Shown piece after piece: positions 1 to 8,396 of a stretch of 38,424 nucleotides of DNA; the first letter of the stretch is position 1, and each line of letters begins with the position of its first letter. The DNA is from Bacillus sp. V3-13 (lineage in GTDB: Bacteria > Bacillota > Bacilli > Bacillales > Cytobacillaceae). The notes under the pieces are model-generated. The model made no database searches. It was not told the DNA's origin and saw only the letters and a list, made by a program, of their open reading frames with translations. The stretch is from NCBI RefSeq assembly GCF_002860165.1, contig NZ_PGUZ01000074.1, forward strand, positions 1-38,424. The letters run 5' to 3'. Position numbers and translations under genes: made by a program.

Positions 1-190
1 TAACACGGTTTCACTATGGCTTTTCTATTTTTATGGTGTTGCATTTGATTTTACAATTAACCTAAAGTAATTTTTTAACATGTTGTATGCGACACTGTTC
101 ATATATAATATCACCCTCATTACAGAGAGTCAACACAATTCAGGTGAATTCACAACTGGTATTTAAAACCAATAAACAGCCTTAAACACA
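1..190. other. Intergenic, nothing recognised
   Basis: AT-rich left edge downstream of ptsG. I see no reading frame with a ribosome binding site, no tRNA and no repeat. The gene that would flank it lies outside the window. Confidence 0.6.
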
Positions 191-194
191 GAAA

Positions 195-225
195 CGCCTG
201 ACGGTATAAATCACATAGTCAGGCG
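195..225 (-). terminator. Hairpin terminator after ptsG
   Basis: Arms CGCCTGAC (195-202) and GTCAGGCG (218-225) form a perfect 8-bp GC-rich stem with a 15-nt loop. It begins about 36 bases after the ptsG stop. The following minus-strand tract (TTTCTGTGTTT) is only moderately U-rich, so efficiency is uncertain. The hairpin could also serve an opposing transcript from the left. Confidence 0.6.
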
Positions 226-261
226 CTCTTTGCTTCAATAATATAATAAGTAGAAACTCGT

Positions 262-2322
262 CTATTTCCGGATGGAAATAATGTTTTCTTCCTTTGTATT
301 TACACTTCCTGATTTGTTGATGGCAATTGATTCATCAGCAGAAAGGTTCGTAAAGACAATCGGTGTAATCGTCGAAGTAGCATTGTCTTTAATATAATCG
401 AGATCTATCTTCAAGAGCGGTTGGCCGATTTTAACACGGTCATTTTCAGCAACCAGTGCTTCAAAGCCTTGTCCTTTCAAGTTAACCGTATCAATTCCGA
501 TATGAATTAAGATTTCCCTGCCTGCATCGGACAGGATTCCGATTGCATGCTTCGTCGGGAATAGGTTCACGATCTTTCCATCTACCGGTGAAACGACTGT
601 TCCTTCTGTAGGGATGATTGCGAAGCCATCACCCATCATTTTACCAGAAAAGACGGCATCCGGAACTTCGGTAATCGGTATGATTTCCCCTTTAAGCGGA
701 GAGACAAATACATCCTCTCCACCTTTTTCAGTTTGAAGCGCTTCTGGATTTACTTCTTCGATTTGTTGCTCGATACCTTTTTCAGGAGCTTTTTCGATAA
801 CCCGCGGCTTTTTGCCGTTCATAATATCTTTCATTTGCCCTTTAATCGTTTCAGAACGAGGTCCAAAGATTGCCTGTATGTTATCTCCAACTTCAAGAAC
901 TCCAGCAGCACCCAGCTTTTTCAGACGATCTTTATCTACATTCTTGATGTCATTAACGGAAACGCGCAGACGCGTGATACATGCATCAAGATGGGCAATG
1001 TTTTCTTTGCCACCCATTGCATCCAGGATGTTATAGGCCAAATCTCCAGCTTGGGTAGTTGTCATTTTTTCTTCCTTAACTTCTTCACGGCCTGGCGTCA
1101 TTAAGTTAAATTTGCGAATCGCAAAGCGGAATCCGAAATAGTAAATGATTGCAAACACAAGGCCGACCGGTATGACAAGCCAAGCGTTCGTTTGCGGGTT
1201 GATTAATCCGAAGAGAATATAGTCAATCAATCCGCCGGAGAATGTCATTCCGATTTTTACATCTAATAAATGCATCGTCATAAATGACAGACCTGCAAAA
1301 ATCGTATGGATTGCGAATAATAATGGTGCAACAAAAAGGAATGAAAATTCAATCGGCTCGGTAATACCTGTTAAGAAAGATGTTAAAGCAGCGGAAGCCA
1401 TTAGTCCACCAACGATTGTTTTTCTTTCAGGACGAGCTTCCTGGTAGATCGCGAGTGCTGCGGCTGGCAATCCAAACATCATGAACGGGAATTTACCTGT
1501 CATGAACGTACCAGCAGTTAATTCTTGTACACCATCCCGGATTTGCTCCATGAAAATCCGCTGGTCACCACGAACGATTTCACCAGCAGCATTCGTATAT
1601 TGGCCAAACTCATACCAGAAAGGTGAATAGAATATATGATGCAGCCCGAACGGAATTAACGCCCGTTCAATAACACCAAAAACAAAAGCTGATAAAGGCA
1701 AGTATGCGTGTACCATGTTTTGCGAGAACGTATTAAGACCGTTTTGAATACGCGGCCAGATGAGGATCATCAATAATCCCAAAAGAACGGCGCTTGCTGC
1801 AGTTACAATTGGAACAAAGCGTTTACCGGCAAAGAAGCCAAGGTAAGACGGCAGTTCAATTTCGTAAAACCTGTTATACATATAAGCAGCGAGAATCCCG
1901 ACGATAATACCTCCAAACACCCCCGTTTGCAAGGTAGGAATACCAAGTACTGCTGCGTATTCAAGGCTGCCTTCCAAGTCGGCGGCTTCAATTCCAAGCA
2001 CCGTACCCATCGTTACATTCATGATTAAATAACCGATGATCGCGGCCAGTCCGGCAACACCTTCACCGCCAGCCAAACCAATTGCAACCCCGACAGCAAA
2101 GAGCAATGGAAGATTGCCGAAAATAATATTCCCAGCCCCTTCCATAACCGAGGCAACCATTTCGACCCCGCGGTTTTCCAGAAAAGGAGCCAGCTCCAGC
2201 AATGCCGGGTTTTGGAGTGCATTACCAAACGCAAGCAGCAAACCCGCCGCAGGCAACAGCGCAACCGGAAGCATAAGCGCTTTACCAACTTTCTGTAAAA
2301 CACCAAAAGCTTTTTTAAACAT
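262..2322 (-). CDS. ptsG: PTS glucose transporter, EIICBA
   Basis: Membrane permease and phosphorylating enzyme II that imports glucose as glucose-6-phosphate. The 686 residues fall into an N-terminal EIIC domain of many hydrophobic helices (about 1-400, with the family motif [12 protein letters not shown]), a EIIB domain whose phosphorylated cysteine lies in DACITRLRV (about residue 447), and a C-terminal EIIA domain with the active histidine in [10 protein letters not shown] (about residue 606). Length and IIC-IIB-IIA order match Bacillus PtsG. The ATG follows a GGGGG ribosome binding site. The leader carries a GlcT-type RAT, so glucose-dependent antitermination is expected, although no glcT gene is in the window. 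N-acetylglucosamine or maltose-type relatives share the fold. The RAT sequence and overall similarity favour glucose. Confidence 0.93.
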   Translation of the reverse strand: MFKKAFGVLQKVGKALMLPVALLPAAGLLLAFGNALQNPALLELAPFLENRGVEMVASVMEGAGNIIFGNLPLLFAVGVAIGLAGGEGVAGLAAIIGYLIMNVTMGTVLGIEAADLEGSLEYAAVLGIPTLQTGVFGGIIVGILAAYMYNRFYEIELPSYLGFFAGKRFVPIVTAASAVLLGLLMILIWPRIQNGLNTFSQNMVHAYLPLSAFVFGVIERALIPFGLHHIFYSPFWYEFGQYTNAAGEIVRGDQRIFMEQIRDGVQELTAGTFMTGKFPFMMFGLPAAALAIYQEARPERKTIVGGLMASAALTSFLTGITEPIEFSFLFVAPLLFAIHTIFAGLSFMTMHLLDVKIGMTFSGGLIDYILFGLINPQTNAWLVIPVGLVFAIIYYFGFRFAIRKFNLMTPGREEVKEEKMTTTQAGDLAYNILDAMGGKENIAHLDACITRLRVSVNDIKNVDKDRLKKLGAAGVLEVGDNIQAIFGPRSETIKGQMKDIMNGKKPRVIEKAPEKGIEQQIEEVNPEALQTEKGGEDVFVSPLKGEIIPITEVPDAVFSGKMMGDGFAIIPTEGTVVSPVDGKIVNLFPTKHAIGILSDAGREILIHIGIDTVNLKGQGFEALVAENDRVKIGQPLLKIDLDYIKDNATSTITPIVFTNLSADESIAINKSGSVNTKEENIISIRK

Positions 2323-2467
2323 GTTAAAACCCCCAATTTAATAAAGTTTCGTTCATAAAACGTTTTCCTCATTAAGTATCAATGGTAAATAAAAAAGCAT
2401 GAGAAAAGAATATGATTGAATAAGAGTTATATAAGGATAGAATACCCAGAACACTCCATTCCAATTA

Positions 2468-2502
2468 TCTTCTTTACCCATCCCTGATCGATCAGTAACA
2501 CT
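2468..2502 (-). promoter_or_regulatory. GlcT-type ribonucleic antiterminator (RAT) in ptsG leader
   Basis: The minus strand carries GTGTTACTGATCGATCAGG followed by GATGGGTAAAGAAGAT, about 145 bases upstream of the ptsG ATG. This closely resembles the RAT bound by the GlcT antiterminator before ptsG in B. subtilis. The competing terminator is not clear by eye: a weak, wobble-containing pairing is possible around 2440-2485. Confidence 0.7.
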
Positions 2503-2528
2503 TTAAGTCAATAGCGCTAAGTGAACGT

Positions 2529-2558
2529 AAAAAAAAGAACCGCACATTGTACGATTCT
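2529..2558 (-). terminator. Rho-independent terminator after pbuG
   Basis: On the minus strand, AGAATCGTAC, loop AAT, GTGCGGTTCT forms a 10-bp stem (with G-U pairs) followed by a run of T. It starts about nine bases past the pbuG stop and separates pbuG from the ptsG leader. Confidence 0.85.
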
Positions 2559-2566
2559 CCAATTTT

Positions 2567-3901
2567 CTATTTAAGAACGAAAATGAAATAAAGGATGAAA
2601 ATGATTGCCAGGGCATACATGATCGGGTGTATCTCGCGGCTGCAACCTTTGGTGATCATTGTGATCGGATAAAAAATAAATCCGATAGCAATACCGGTTG
2701 CGATACTGTACGTCAACGGCATCGCTATAATGGTTAAAAACGCTGGAACAGCAATTTCAAATCGGGTCCAGTCTATTTGTCCTAACGATGAAACCATCAA
2801 CACCCCGACAATTATCAAAGCAGGCGCCGTTACCGGTGCTGTAATTACTTCAAGCAGAGGTGAGAAAAATAAAGAAAGGAGAAAAAATCCCGCTGTTACA
2901 ATGGAAGCAAAGCCTGTTCTTGCACCCGCAGCCACTCCCGCCGATGATTCGATATACGAAGTCGTTGTCGATGTTCCTAAAACGGCACCGATGACTGTCC
3001 CACACGAATCAGCAAACAGAGCTTTTCCCGCGCGAGGAAGCTTGTTATCTTTTATTAATCCCGCCTGGTTTGCCACAGCAACTAAGGTTCCTGCTGTATC
3101 AAAGAAGTCAACGAACAAAAGCGTTAAGATTACAACCAACATTTGCACAGTAAGTAGCTGGCCCTCGCCGGTAAACGCCTGGAAAGCCGCCCCGAAGGTA
3201 GGTTCAATACTTGGCACCGCCCCAACTATTCCCGAAGGACTTTCAATTAAGTTAAAAATCATCCCGGTGATGGCGGTAATTACCATTCCAATAAAGATTG
3301 CGCCTCTAATCCCTTTTGTCATTAAAATAACAGTGATGAAAATCCCGAACACTGCGAGCATCGTATTTCCGTTTGTTAAATCGCCAAGCCCGACCAATAC
3401 AGCATCATCATTTGTTATAATGCCGGCATTTTGAAATCCGATAAAGGTAATAAACAATCCGATCCCGGAAGCAACGGCATATTTTAATTCCGCAGGGATT
3501 GAATTAATAATTATTTCACGCAGTCCTGATAACGTCAGTAACATCATGATCAAACCTGAGATAAGTACACCGGAGAGAGCCGTTTGCCACGGAATCCCCA
3601 TTGTAAGTACTACTGTATAAGCAAAAAATGCATTTAAGCCCATCCCTGGAGCAAGAGCAATCGGGTACTTCGCCAGTAATCCCATAACAAGAGACCCTAA
3701 AGCAGCCGCCAGGGCTGTTGCGGCGAATACAGACCCGTAATCCATTCTCATTGCATCCGGCAGATCAGGCACGGTTTGCAATGACAATGTGATTGGATTA
3801 ACAATAAGAATGTACGCCATCGACAAGAAAGTTGTTAGGCCGCCAAGAAACTCGCGGCGGTAATTCGTGCCCAGTTCTTCAAACTGAAAATACTTTTTCA
3901 T
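2567..3901 (-). CDS. pbuG: Hypoxanthine/guanine permease (NCS2, AzgA-like)
   Basis: Integral membrane proton-coupled purine base importer of 444 residues, the usual length for the AzgA/PbuG branch of the NCS2 family. Visible family features are the N-terminal segment REFLGGLTTFLSMAYILIVNP, the first-half motif LAPGMGLNAFFAY and the second-half motif FVDFFDTAGTLVAVANQAGL with GTSTTTSYIESSAGVAAGARTG around residues 305-330. About 12-14 hydrophobic helices are evident. The ATG at 3901 is preceded by GAGGGG. Its leader holds a guanine-class riboswitch, a good sigma-A promoter and inverted PurBoxes, so it should be shut down when guanine or hypoxanthine is plentiful. This context supports guanine/hypoxanthine rather than adenine as substrate. 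Confidence 0.92.
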   Translation of the reverse strand: MKKYFQFEELGTNYRREFLGGLTTFLSMAYILIVNPITLSLQTVPDLPDAMRMDYGSVFAATALAAALGSLVMGLLAKYPIALAPGMGLNAFFAYTVVLTMGIPWQTALSGVLISGLIMMLLTLSGLREIIINSIPAELKYAVASGIGLFITFIGFQNAGIITNDDAVLVGLGDLTNGNTMLAVFGIFITVILMTKGIRGAIFIGMVITAITGMIFNLIESPSGIVGAVPSIEPTFGAAFQAFTGEGQLLTVQMLVVILTLLFVDFFDTAGTLVAVANQAGLIKDNKLPRAGKALFADSCGTVIGAVLGTSTTTSYIESSAGVAAGARTGFASIVTAGFFLLSLFFSPLLEVITAPVTAPALIIVGVLMVSSLGQIDWTRFEIAVPAFLTIIAMPLTYSIATGIAIGFIFYPITMITKGCSREIHPIMYALAIIFILYFIFVLK

Positions 3902-3968
3902 TCTCTTTTACCCCTCGCTTCATAGTCACAAAAAATGAGTTCGTTTATCGTCATATACCCGAAAAAAT

Positions 3969-4001
3969 AAAAAAACGCACCAGTTCAGTGTTACCGGAGC
4001 G
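3969..4001 (-). terminator. Riboswitch-controlled terminator in pbuG leader
   Basis: The minus strand reads CGCTCCGGT, loop AACACTGA, ACTGGTGCG, then seven T residues: a 9-bp stem with one T-T mismatch and one G-U pair. It lies between the purine aptamer and the pbuG start. The antiterminator partner is less obvious than for guaA. A short pairing between the 3' side of P1 (GAGGTA) and a downstream TACCTT is possible. Confidence 0.7.
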
Positions 4002-4085
4002 CTTGACGACAGGCCTGTGCCTCATGAAGGTAGTTGAAAGAAAATGAATAAAAACAAAAGACCCTTCCCTGAATAAAAACACATA

Positions 4086-4154
4086 CCTCGTAGTCAAACT
4101 GTTTACGGCAGCTCGGTAGAAACTGTTGGGCCATATTCCCAAGATTATACGACG
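4086..4154 (-). promoter_or_regulatory. Purine riboswitch, guanine class, upstream of pbuG
   Basis: All conserved aptamer blocks are present on the minus strand: P1 (CGTCGTA with TACGAGG, one mismatch), the J1/2 TAATC, P2 TTGGG/CCCAA closing an AATATGG loop, the J2/3 GTTTCTACC, and P3 with the CCGTAAA loop. The specificity base in GACTACG is C, which pairs with guanine or hypoxanthine. Adenine riboswitches have T there. A terminator lies downstream before pbuG, so the switch is expected to be OFF with ligand. Confidence 0.95.
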
Positions 4155-4184
4155 TATTATGACAATATTCTTTTTTCTTTATAC

Positions 4185-4213
4185 ATTTTATCAGGGGGCA
4201 TATATCCCGTCAA
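4185..4213 (-). promoter_or_regulatory. Sigma-A promoter of pbuG
   Basis: On the minus strand -35 TTGACG (4208-4213) and -10 TAAAAT (4185-4190) are separated by 17 bases. The predicted start lies about 25 bases before the riboswitch aptamer. Confidence 0.75.
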
Positions 4214-4217
4214 CAAA

Positions 4218-4260
4218 AAAACGAACATTATTCCTTATTTGTATATTTTTGTTCGTATTT
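4218..4260 (-). promoter_or_regulatory. Inverted PurBox pair (PurR operator) upstream of pbuG
   Basis: CGAAC at 4222-4226 and its inverse GTTCG at 4251-4255, both in A/T-rich flanks, lie just upstream of the -35. Each resembles the Bacillus PurBox AWWWCCGAACWWT with one or two mismatches. The arrangement (two inverted boxes, 24 bases between the cores) is close to the 22-23 expected for PurR operators. pbuG is a known PurR target in B. subtilis. Confidence 0.6.
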
Positions 4261-4289
4261 CTGCTGTTTAAATTACCTTATTAAAATAT

Positions 4290-4337
4290 AAGTGATAAGG
4301 AAGACCGGGATCCAGTCCGCGGTACTTTCCTTATCAT
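4290..4337 (-). terminator. Likely terminator after guaA
   Basis: Arms GATAAGGAA and TTCCTTATC on the minus strand, with additional internal pairing ACCG/CGGT, form a long hairpin within 50 bases of the guaA stop. The tail is A/T-rich rather than a clean T run. Confidence 0.55.
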
Positions 4338-4345
4338 TGCACCTC

Positions 4346-5899
4346 TTACTCCCACTCAATCGTTGCCGGCGGTTTGCTTGTAATATCGTAGACAACCCGG
4401 TTAATATGATCCACTTCATTCACAATCCGCGTAGAAATGATTTCCAGTACATCCCACGGGATCCGCGCCCAGTCGGATGTCATCCCGTCTATTGAAGTAA
4501 CAGCGCGAATACCGATTGTGTAATCATATGTGCGGGCATCTCCCATGACGCCGACGCTGCGGATATCGGGAAGAACGGTAAAGTACTGCCATATATCGCG
4601 ATCGAGTCCGGCTTTCTTGATTTCTTCGCGTAAAATTGCATCCGATTCCCGGACAATTTCCAGCTTTTCTTCTGAAATCTCACCAAGGACGCGAATTCCC
4701 AAACCTGGTCCCGGGAACGGCTGGCGCCAGACAATCTCATCGGGGATACCAAGCTCGGTGCCAAGAGCACGAACTTCATCTTTAAACAGTGTATTAAGGG
4801 GCTCGATCAGCTTGAATTGCATATCTTCCGGTAATCCGCCAACATTATGGTGCGATTTTATCGTCTGTGCCGTCGCTGTGCCGCTTTCAATAATATCAGT
4901 ATAGAGGGTTCCCTGCGCTAAAAATTCGATTCCCTCAAGCTTTGTAGCCTCATCATCAAACACATAAATAAATTCGTTTCCGATAATTTTACGTTTTTGC
5001 TCAGGATCGGATATACCCTTTAGTTTGCTTAAGAAACGGTCCTTCGCGTCGACTTTAATCACGTTCATATTAAATCCATCGGCAAATGTTTTCATCACAC
5101 TGTTGGCTTCATTTTTACGGAGGAGGCCGTGATCGACAAAAATACATGTCAGTTGGTCGCCGATCGCTTTATGGATCAACACAGCTACCACCGATGAGTC
5201 GACCCCGCCGCTGAGCGCACAGAGAACTTTTTTATCACCAACAGACTGACGGATTTTTTCCATCTCGATTTCAATAAAGTTTTCCATTGACCAGTCACCT
5301 GTGCACTCGCAGACAGTGAATACGAAATTTCTGATCATATCGTTACCATATACAGAATGCCTTACTTCAGGGTGGAATTGGACACCGTATAAGCGGCGCT
5401 CTTCATCACTGATTGCAGCAATCGGACACGACGGATTTGTGCCATCTACGGTAAAACCTTCAGGTGCTTCAACGACAAGATCGCCATGGCTCATCCAAAC
5501 GACCTGCTCATCGGGAAGCCCGGCAAACAATCGATTTGGCTGCTGAACTTTCATGACTGCTTTTCCATATTCACGGGTTTTGGCGCGTTCTACCTTTCCG
5601 CCAAAATGAATCGTCATCAATTGCATTCCATAGCAAATCCCCAGAATAGGAAGGCCCAATTCAAAAATTTCTTCATCACAGCGGAAGGAATTTTCATCAT
5701 AGACGCTATTTGGCCCACCGGAAAAAATAATTCCTTTTGGATTCATTTTCTTTATTTCTTCTGCCGTAATCGTATGGGGATGCAATTCACTGTAAACCCC
5801 AAATTCGCGGATTCTCCGGGTAATCAATTTATTGTATTGACTGCCGAAATCGAGAACCACGATCATTTCCTGGCTTTGCAATTCTGTTTTCCCTGGCAA
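4346..5899 (-). CDS. guaA: GMP synthase (glutamine-hydrolysing)
   Basis: Converts XMP to GMP using glutamine and ATP, the last step of guanine nucleotide synthesis. The N-terminal class I amidotransferase domain shows VLDFGSQYN, the catalytic cysteine in GICYGMQL and the histidine in VQFHPEV. The ATP pyrophosphatase domain carries the PP-loop [10 protein letters not shown]. The C-terminal dimerisation domain ends in KPPATIEWE, the usual GuaA C-terminus. I place the start at the TTG at 5899 (517 aa) because GAGGTGA sits six bases upstream. The longer frame from 5917 has no ribosome binding site. A guanine-class riboswitch with a readable terminator/antiterminator pair controls it. Confidence 0.96.
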   Translation of the reverse strand: MPGKTELQSQEMIVVLDFGSQYNKLITRRIREFGVYSELHPHTITAEEIKKMNPKGIIFSGGPNSVYDENSFRCDEEIFELGLPILGICYGMQLMTIHFGGKVERAKTREYGKAVMKVQQPNRLFAGLPDEQVVWMSHGDLVVEAPEGFTVDGTNPSCPIAAISDEERRLYGVQFHPEVRHSVYGNDMIRNFVFTVCECTGDWSMENFIEIEMEKIRQSVGDKKVLCALSGGVDSSVVAVLIHKAIGDQLTCIFVDHGLLRKNEANSVMKTFADGFNMNVIKVDAKDRFLSKLKGISDPEQKRKIIGNEFIYVFDDEATKLEGIEFLAQGTLYTDIIESGTATAQTIKSHHNVGGLPEDMQFKLIEPLNTLFKDEVRALGTELGIPDEIVWRQPFPGPGLGIRVLGEISEEKLEIVRESDAILREEIKKAGLDRDIWQYFTVLPDIRSVGVMGDARTYDYTIGIRAVTSIDGMTSDWARIPWDVLEIISTRIVNEVDHINRVVYDITSKPPATIEWE

Positions 5900-5984
5900 A
5901 ATGGTCACCTCGTTCAAATTTGTTGAAAACTGTCAGTTTAATTCTATTATTTACTGTCAGATTAAAAATCTTCAATAAACAAAT

Positions 5985-6034
5985 AAAACCGGAATTCTCC
6001 CTGCAAAAATAGATGAAGGCAGAATTCCGGTTTT
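5985..6034 (-). terminator. Riboswitch terminator of guaA, with antiterminator
   Basis: A perfect 14-bp stem pairs AGAATTCCGGTTTT (6021-6034) with its complement at 5985-5998. The alternative structure is also visible: the transcript stretch ATGAAGGCAGA (6058-6068), which includes the 3' strand of aptamer P1, is exactly complementary over 11 bases to TCTGCCTTCAT at 6013-6023. That stretch overlaps the ascending terminator arm. Ligand binding holds P1 and frees the terminator. Confidence 0.9.
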
Positions 6035-6061
6035 TATGCGTGCTGATAAAAGAATGATCTG

Positions 6062-6132
6062 CCTTCATAGTCAAATCATTTACGGTGATTTGGTAGAAAC
6101 TTTCGAACCCTATTTTCGAGGATATATGAAGG
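6062..6132 (-). promoter_or_regulatory. Purine riboswitch, guanine class, upstream of guaA
   Basis: Minus-strand aptamer with perfect P1 (CCTTCAT/ATGAAGG), P2 TCGAA/TTCGA, J2/3 GTTTCTACC, and P3 AAATCA/TGATTT with the CCGTAA loop. The specificity base in GACTATG is C, so guanine. Loop L2 reads AATAGGG rather than the usual AATATGG, a small departure at the P2-P3 kissing contact. Confidence 0.95.
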
Positions 6133-6159
6133 ATACGTACAAATATTTAGTTCCAAAAC

Positions 6160-6189
6160 ATTGTATCAGGTGATCATTTTTTTGGTCAA
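6160..6189 (-). promoter_or_regulatory. Sigma-A promoter of guaA
   Basis: -35 TTGACC (6184-6189) and -10 TACAAT (6160-6165) are separated by 18 bases on the minus strand. The -35 overlaps the stop codon of the upstream transglutaminase gene, and no terminator separates the two transcription units. Confidence 0.75.
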
Positions 6190-8396
6190 GCACTCGTTTT
6201 TTTAATTAAATTTTGCCACAATTCCTTCATTTCAGCCCAGCTGCCATCCTCAAGTTTTCCCCTGTATAAGAAGTGTTCATATTTATCGGTTAAATTGGAC
6301 ATTTCTTGCGACGAAAAGAAAGAATCAATATAATTGGCGTACTCTCGTAACGTCTGGTCGCCTTTACGGATTAGCCCAAAGCGGTCAAATTGCTTTAACA
6401 AGACTAAATAAGCCTTCGCGAAATCTTCATTGTCGTTTCTGTGCCTGAATCGCCAAATAAAGTAATATGGCAGCCATTTCGTCCTGTATTTATACAAAAT
6501 GAACGCAATGATTCCTGCTCCGGCAGCAGCCAACAAGATTCGGTCCCAATGCTCAGCAAAGAAGTCTTTCACCGCTTCCCATACATTTTTGAAGGAAAAC
6601 GTTGATTTGCTGTCAGAGCCTGGTTCTTTAGGTTTCTCAAGCTGGGGTGTCCGGGGTGTTTGTGCAGGTGTTGCTGTCTGCGTGTTCGGCTGCTGCGTTG
6701 TAACAGAGTCGAAATTGAAGATGGTACTATTTGAAAAGCCTTGCGTCGGTTCGAACTGAACCCAGCCGGCGTTCGGGAAAAATACTTCAACCCAGGAATG
6801 GGCGTTATTGTTTCTTATCTCAAAGATCCGCTTGTTACCGTCGCTCATCTCGATAAATTCCCCTTCAGTGAACCCTTTTACCCAGCGGGCCGGTATACCG
6901 AGTGTCCGCAGCATAATAGCCATCGAAGTCGAATAATTATCGCAATAGCCCTTTTTTGTCTCAAACAAAAATTGATCCACATAGTCATCATTTGGTCCCG
7001 GAATGGCCACATCGGTCTGGTCATAAGTAAAGCCGCTTCTGCCAAAATACTGTTCGATCTTCCTCGCTTTATTAAACCATGACGTCTCTCCTGCCGTAAT
7101 GTTCTCAGCCAATTCCCTGACCCTGTCCGGAAGTCCGTCAGGAACCTGTGTATACTGCTCAATAAATGCAGCATCAAGTCCGGCACTATTGGCATTGGCC
7201 GTCTCCCGCAGCGCAGTCACACTGTATTCAGGAATTTCGTAAGTGACTGTGTACTGGTTAATCGGAGCCAGCTCGCCTGACCGAAGCGTATTAATTTTTT
7301 CCGTTACCGGATTTACCTCAAAGGAATAGCCGATATCCCCGGAAATTTCCTTGAGTCCGACCGGATATGTGATATGTGAATAATTCTGGCTGAAAAATAA
7401 CGACCCTTTCCGCTCATCCGTTTCTACCCCATCCGCTATTGCAGAAATTGGCACAGGTTCATTTTCGGCAAATGGAACCATTGCTGGATTTTCCTCGGAA
7501 ACGACCCAGCCTTTTCCCGTATATACATCCTTTGTCTCCACCTTCCAGTAATGGCGGGACTCGATTTCCGCTCTGAAGACGAGTTGTTCACTGCCTATGA
7601 ATGGGCCGCCAAGCCGGGAATCATCTGTTCCATATCCAACTCGCCGTATGCCGCCCCCTTCTCCGCTGCCACTTTCCTGATTATAGGATGTAATAAAAGG
7701 AACAGGATCGGGCCAAATCGGTTCTGCCTTTGGAGCGATATAGCCGAAGATTGCACTGAAGGCGACCATCCCGGCCAACGGTACAATCCATTTTTTCGAA
7801 AAAAACGCGCCTTTATTAATCGATTCCGTTTCCACCAAACGGAAAAAAGTAAGCAAGCCCATCAACGTGAATCCGCCAATAACCGTACGGATGATAGCCC
7901 CATCTGCTTGATAAGGCGTGAACGTATCAAGGACAGTAATATAAATTAACGTCATAAAGAAGAAAATAAATATTTTCCGGCGGCTGATCAGCCAATATTG
8001 GATAAGGTAAGCCATTAGCCATAAAAGCACAAAGAATAACAGGCTCCGGAACATATCCGTCAGTTGCTGCCATTCTGCAGCCAGGACGAGCACTGCATTA
8101 CTTTGAATATCGGCGATTAAAGACGGAAGCCACTGCAAACTGAAGAAAGAACCTTCAAGATGAAAATAGTTTAAAGCATACACAATATACAGAACTTTTA
8201 CAGCCGCCCCAAGAACTTTCCCGGCTCCTATAATATATAGACCGAAAGCAACGATAAGAAAAATCAGGAACAGATGGATATTTCCTGTCGCAGTCAGTTG
8301 CTCAAGCGGCCGAAGCCATTCCCATAAAAGCAAAAACCCGAAAATATAGAGCAGAAAATTTGGAAAACCTTTTCCGGTTGTACTTGAGGTCATCAT
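6186..8396 (-). CDS. Membrane transglutaminase-like protein (TgpA type)
   Basis: 736-residue membrane protein. The first ~200 residues contain at least five hydrophobic helices, followed by an extracytoplasmic region. A transglutaminase-like cysteine-protease core has its cysteine in KKGYCDNYST (about residue 484), then GIPARWVKGFTEG and the histidine in NNAHSWVEVFF. A proline/threonine-rich linker, one more helix (LLAAAGAGIIAFILYKY) and a cytoplasmic DUF4129-like tail follow. Its ATG overlaps the DUF58 stop by four bases, so translation is coupled. Together with MoxR and DUF58 it forms a widely conserved operon of unclear substrate, thought to act on cell-surface proteins. The biochemical activity is not established here. 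Confidence 0.85.
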   Translation of the reverse strand: MMTSSTTGKGFPNFLLYIFGFLLLWEWLRPLEQLTATGNIHLFLIFLIVAFGLYIIGAGKVLGAAVKVLYIVYALNYFHLEGSFFSLQWLPSLIADIQSNAVLVLAAEWQQLTDMFRSLLFFVLLWLMAYLIQYWLISRRKIFIFFFMTLIYITVLDTFTPYQADGAIIRTVIGGFTLMGLLTFFRLVETESINKGAFFSKKWIVPLAGMVAFSAIFGYIAPKAEPIWPDPVPFITSYNQESGSGEGGGIRRVGYGTDDSRLGGPFIGSEQLVFRAEIESRHYWKVETKDVYTGKGWVVSEENPAMVPFAENEPVPISAIADGVETDERKGSLFFSQNYSHITYPVGLKEISGDIGYSFEVNPVTEKINTLRSGELAPINQYTVTYEIPEYSVTALRETANANSAGLDAAFIEQYTQVPDGLPDRVRELAENITAGETSWFNKARKIEQYFGRSGFTYDQTDVAIPGPNDDYVDQFLFETKKGYCDNYSTSMAIMLRTLGIPARWVKGFTEGEFIEMSDGNKRIFEIRNNNAHSWVEVFFPNAGWVQFEPTQGFSNSTIFNFDSVTTQQPNTQTATPAQTPRTPQLEKPKEPGSDSKSTFSFKNVWEAVKDFFAEHWDRILLAAAGAGIIAFILYKYRTKWLPYYFIWRFRHRNDNEDFAKAYLVLLKQFDRFGLIRKGDQTLREYANYIDSFFSSQEMSNLTDKYEHFLYRGKLEDGSWAEMKELWQNLIKKTSA

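Noticed and set aside
2340-2372. cre site around AAAACGTTTT upstream of ptsG
   Set aside because: The outer TG and CA positions of the consensus are missing on both strands. The match is only the palindromic centre.
2730-3434. Long plus-strand ORF (234 codons) inside pbuG
   Set aside because: It is the antisense shadow of a clear permease gene, with no ribosome binding site or family motif.
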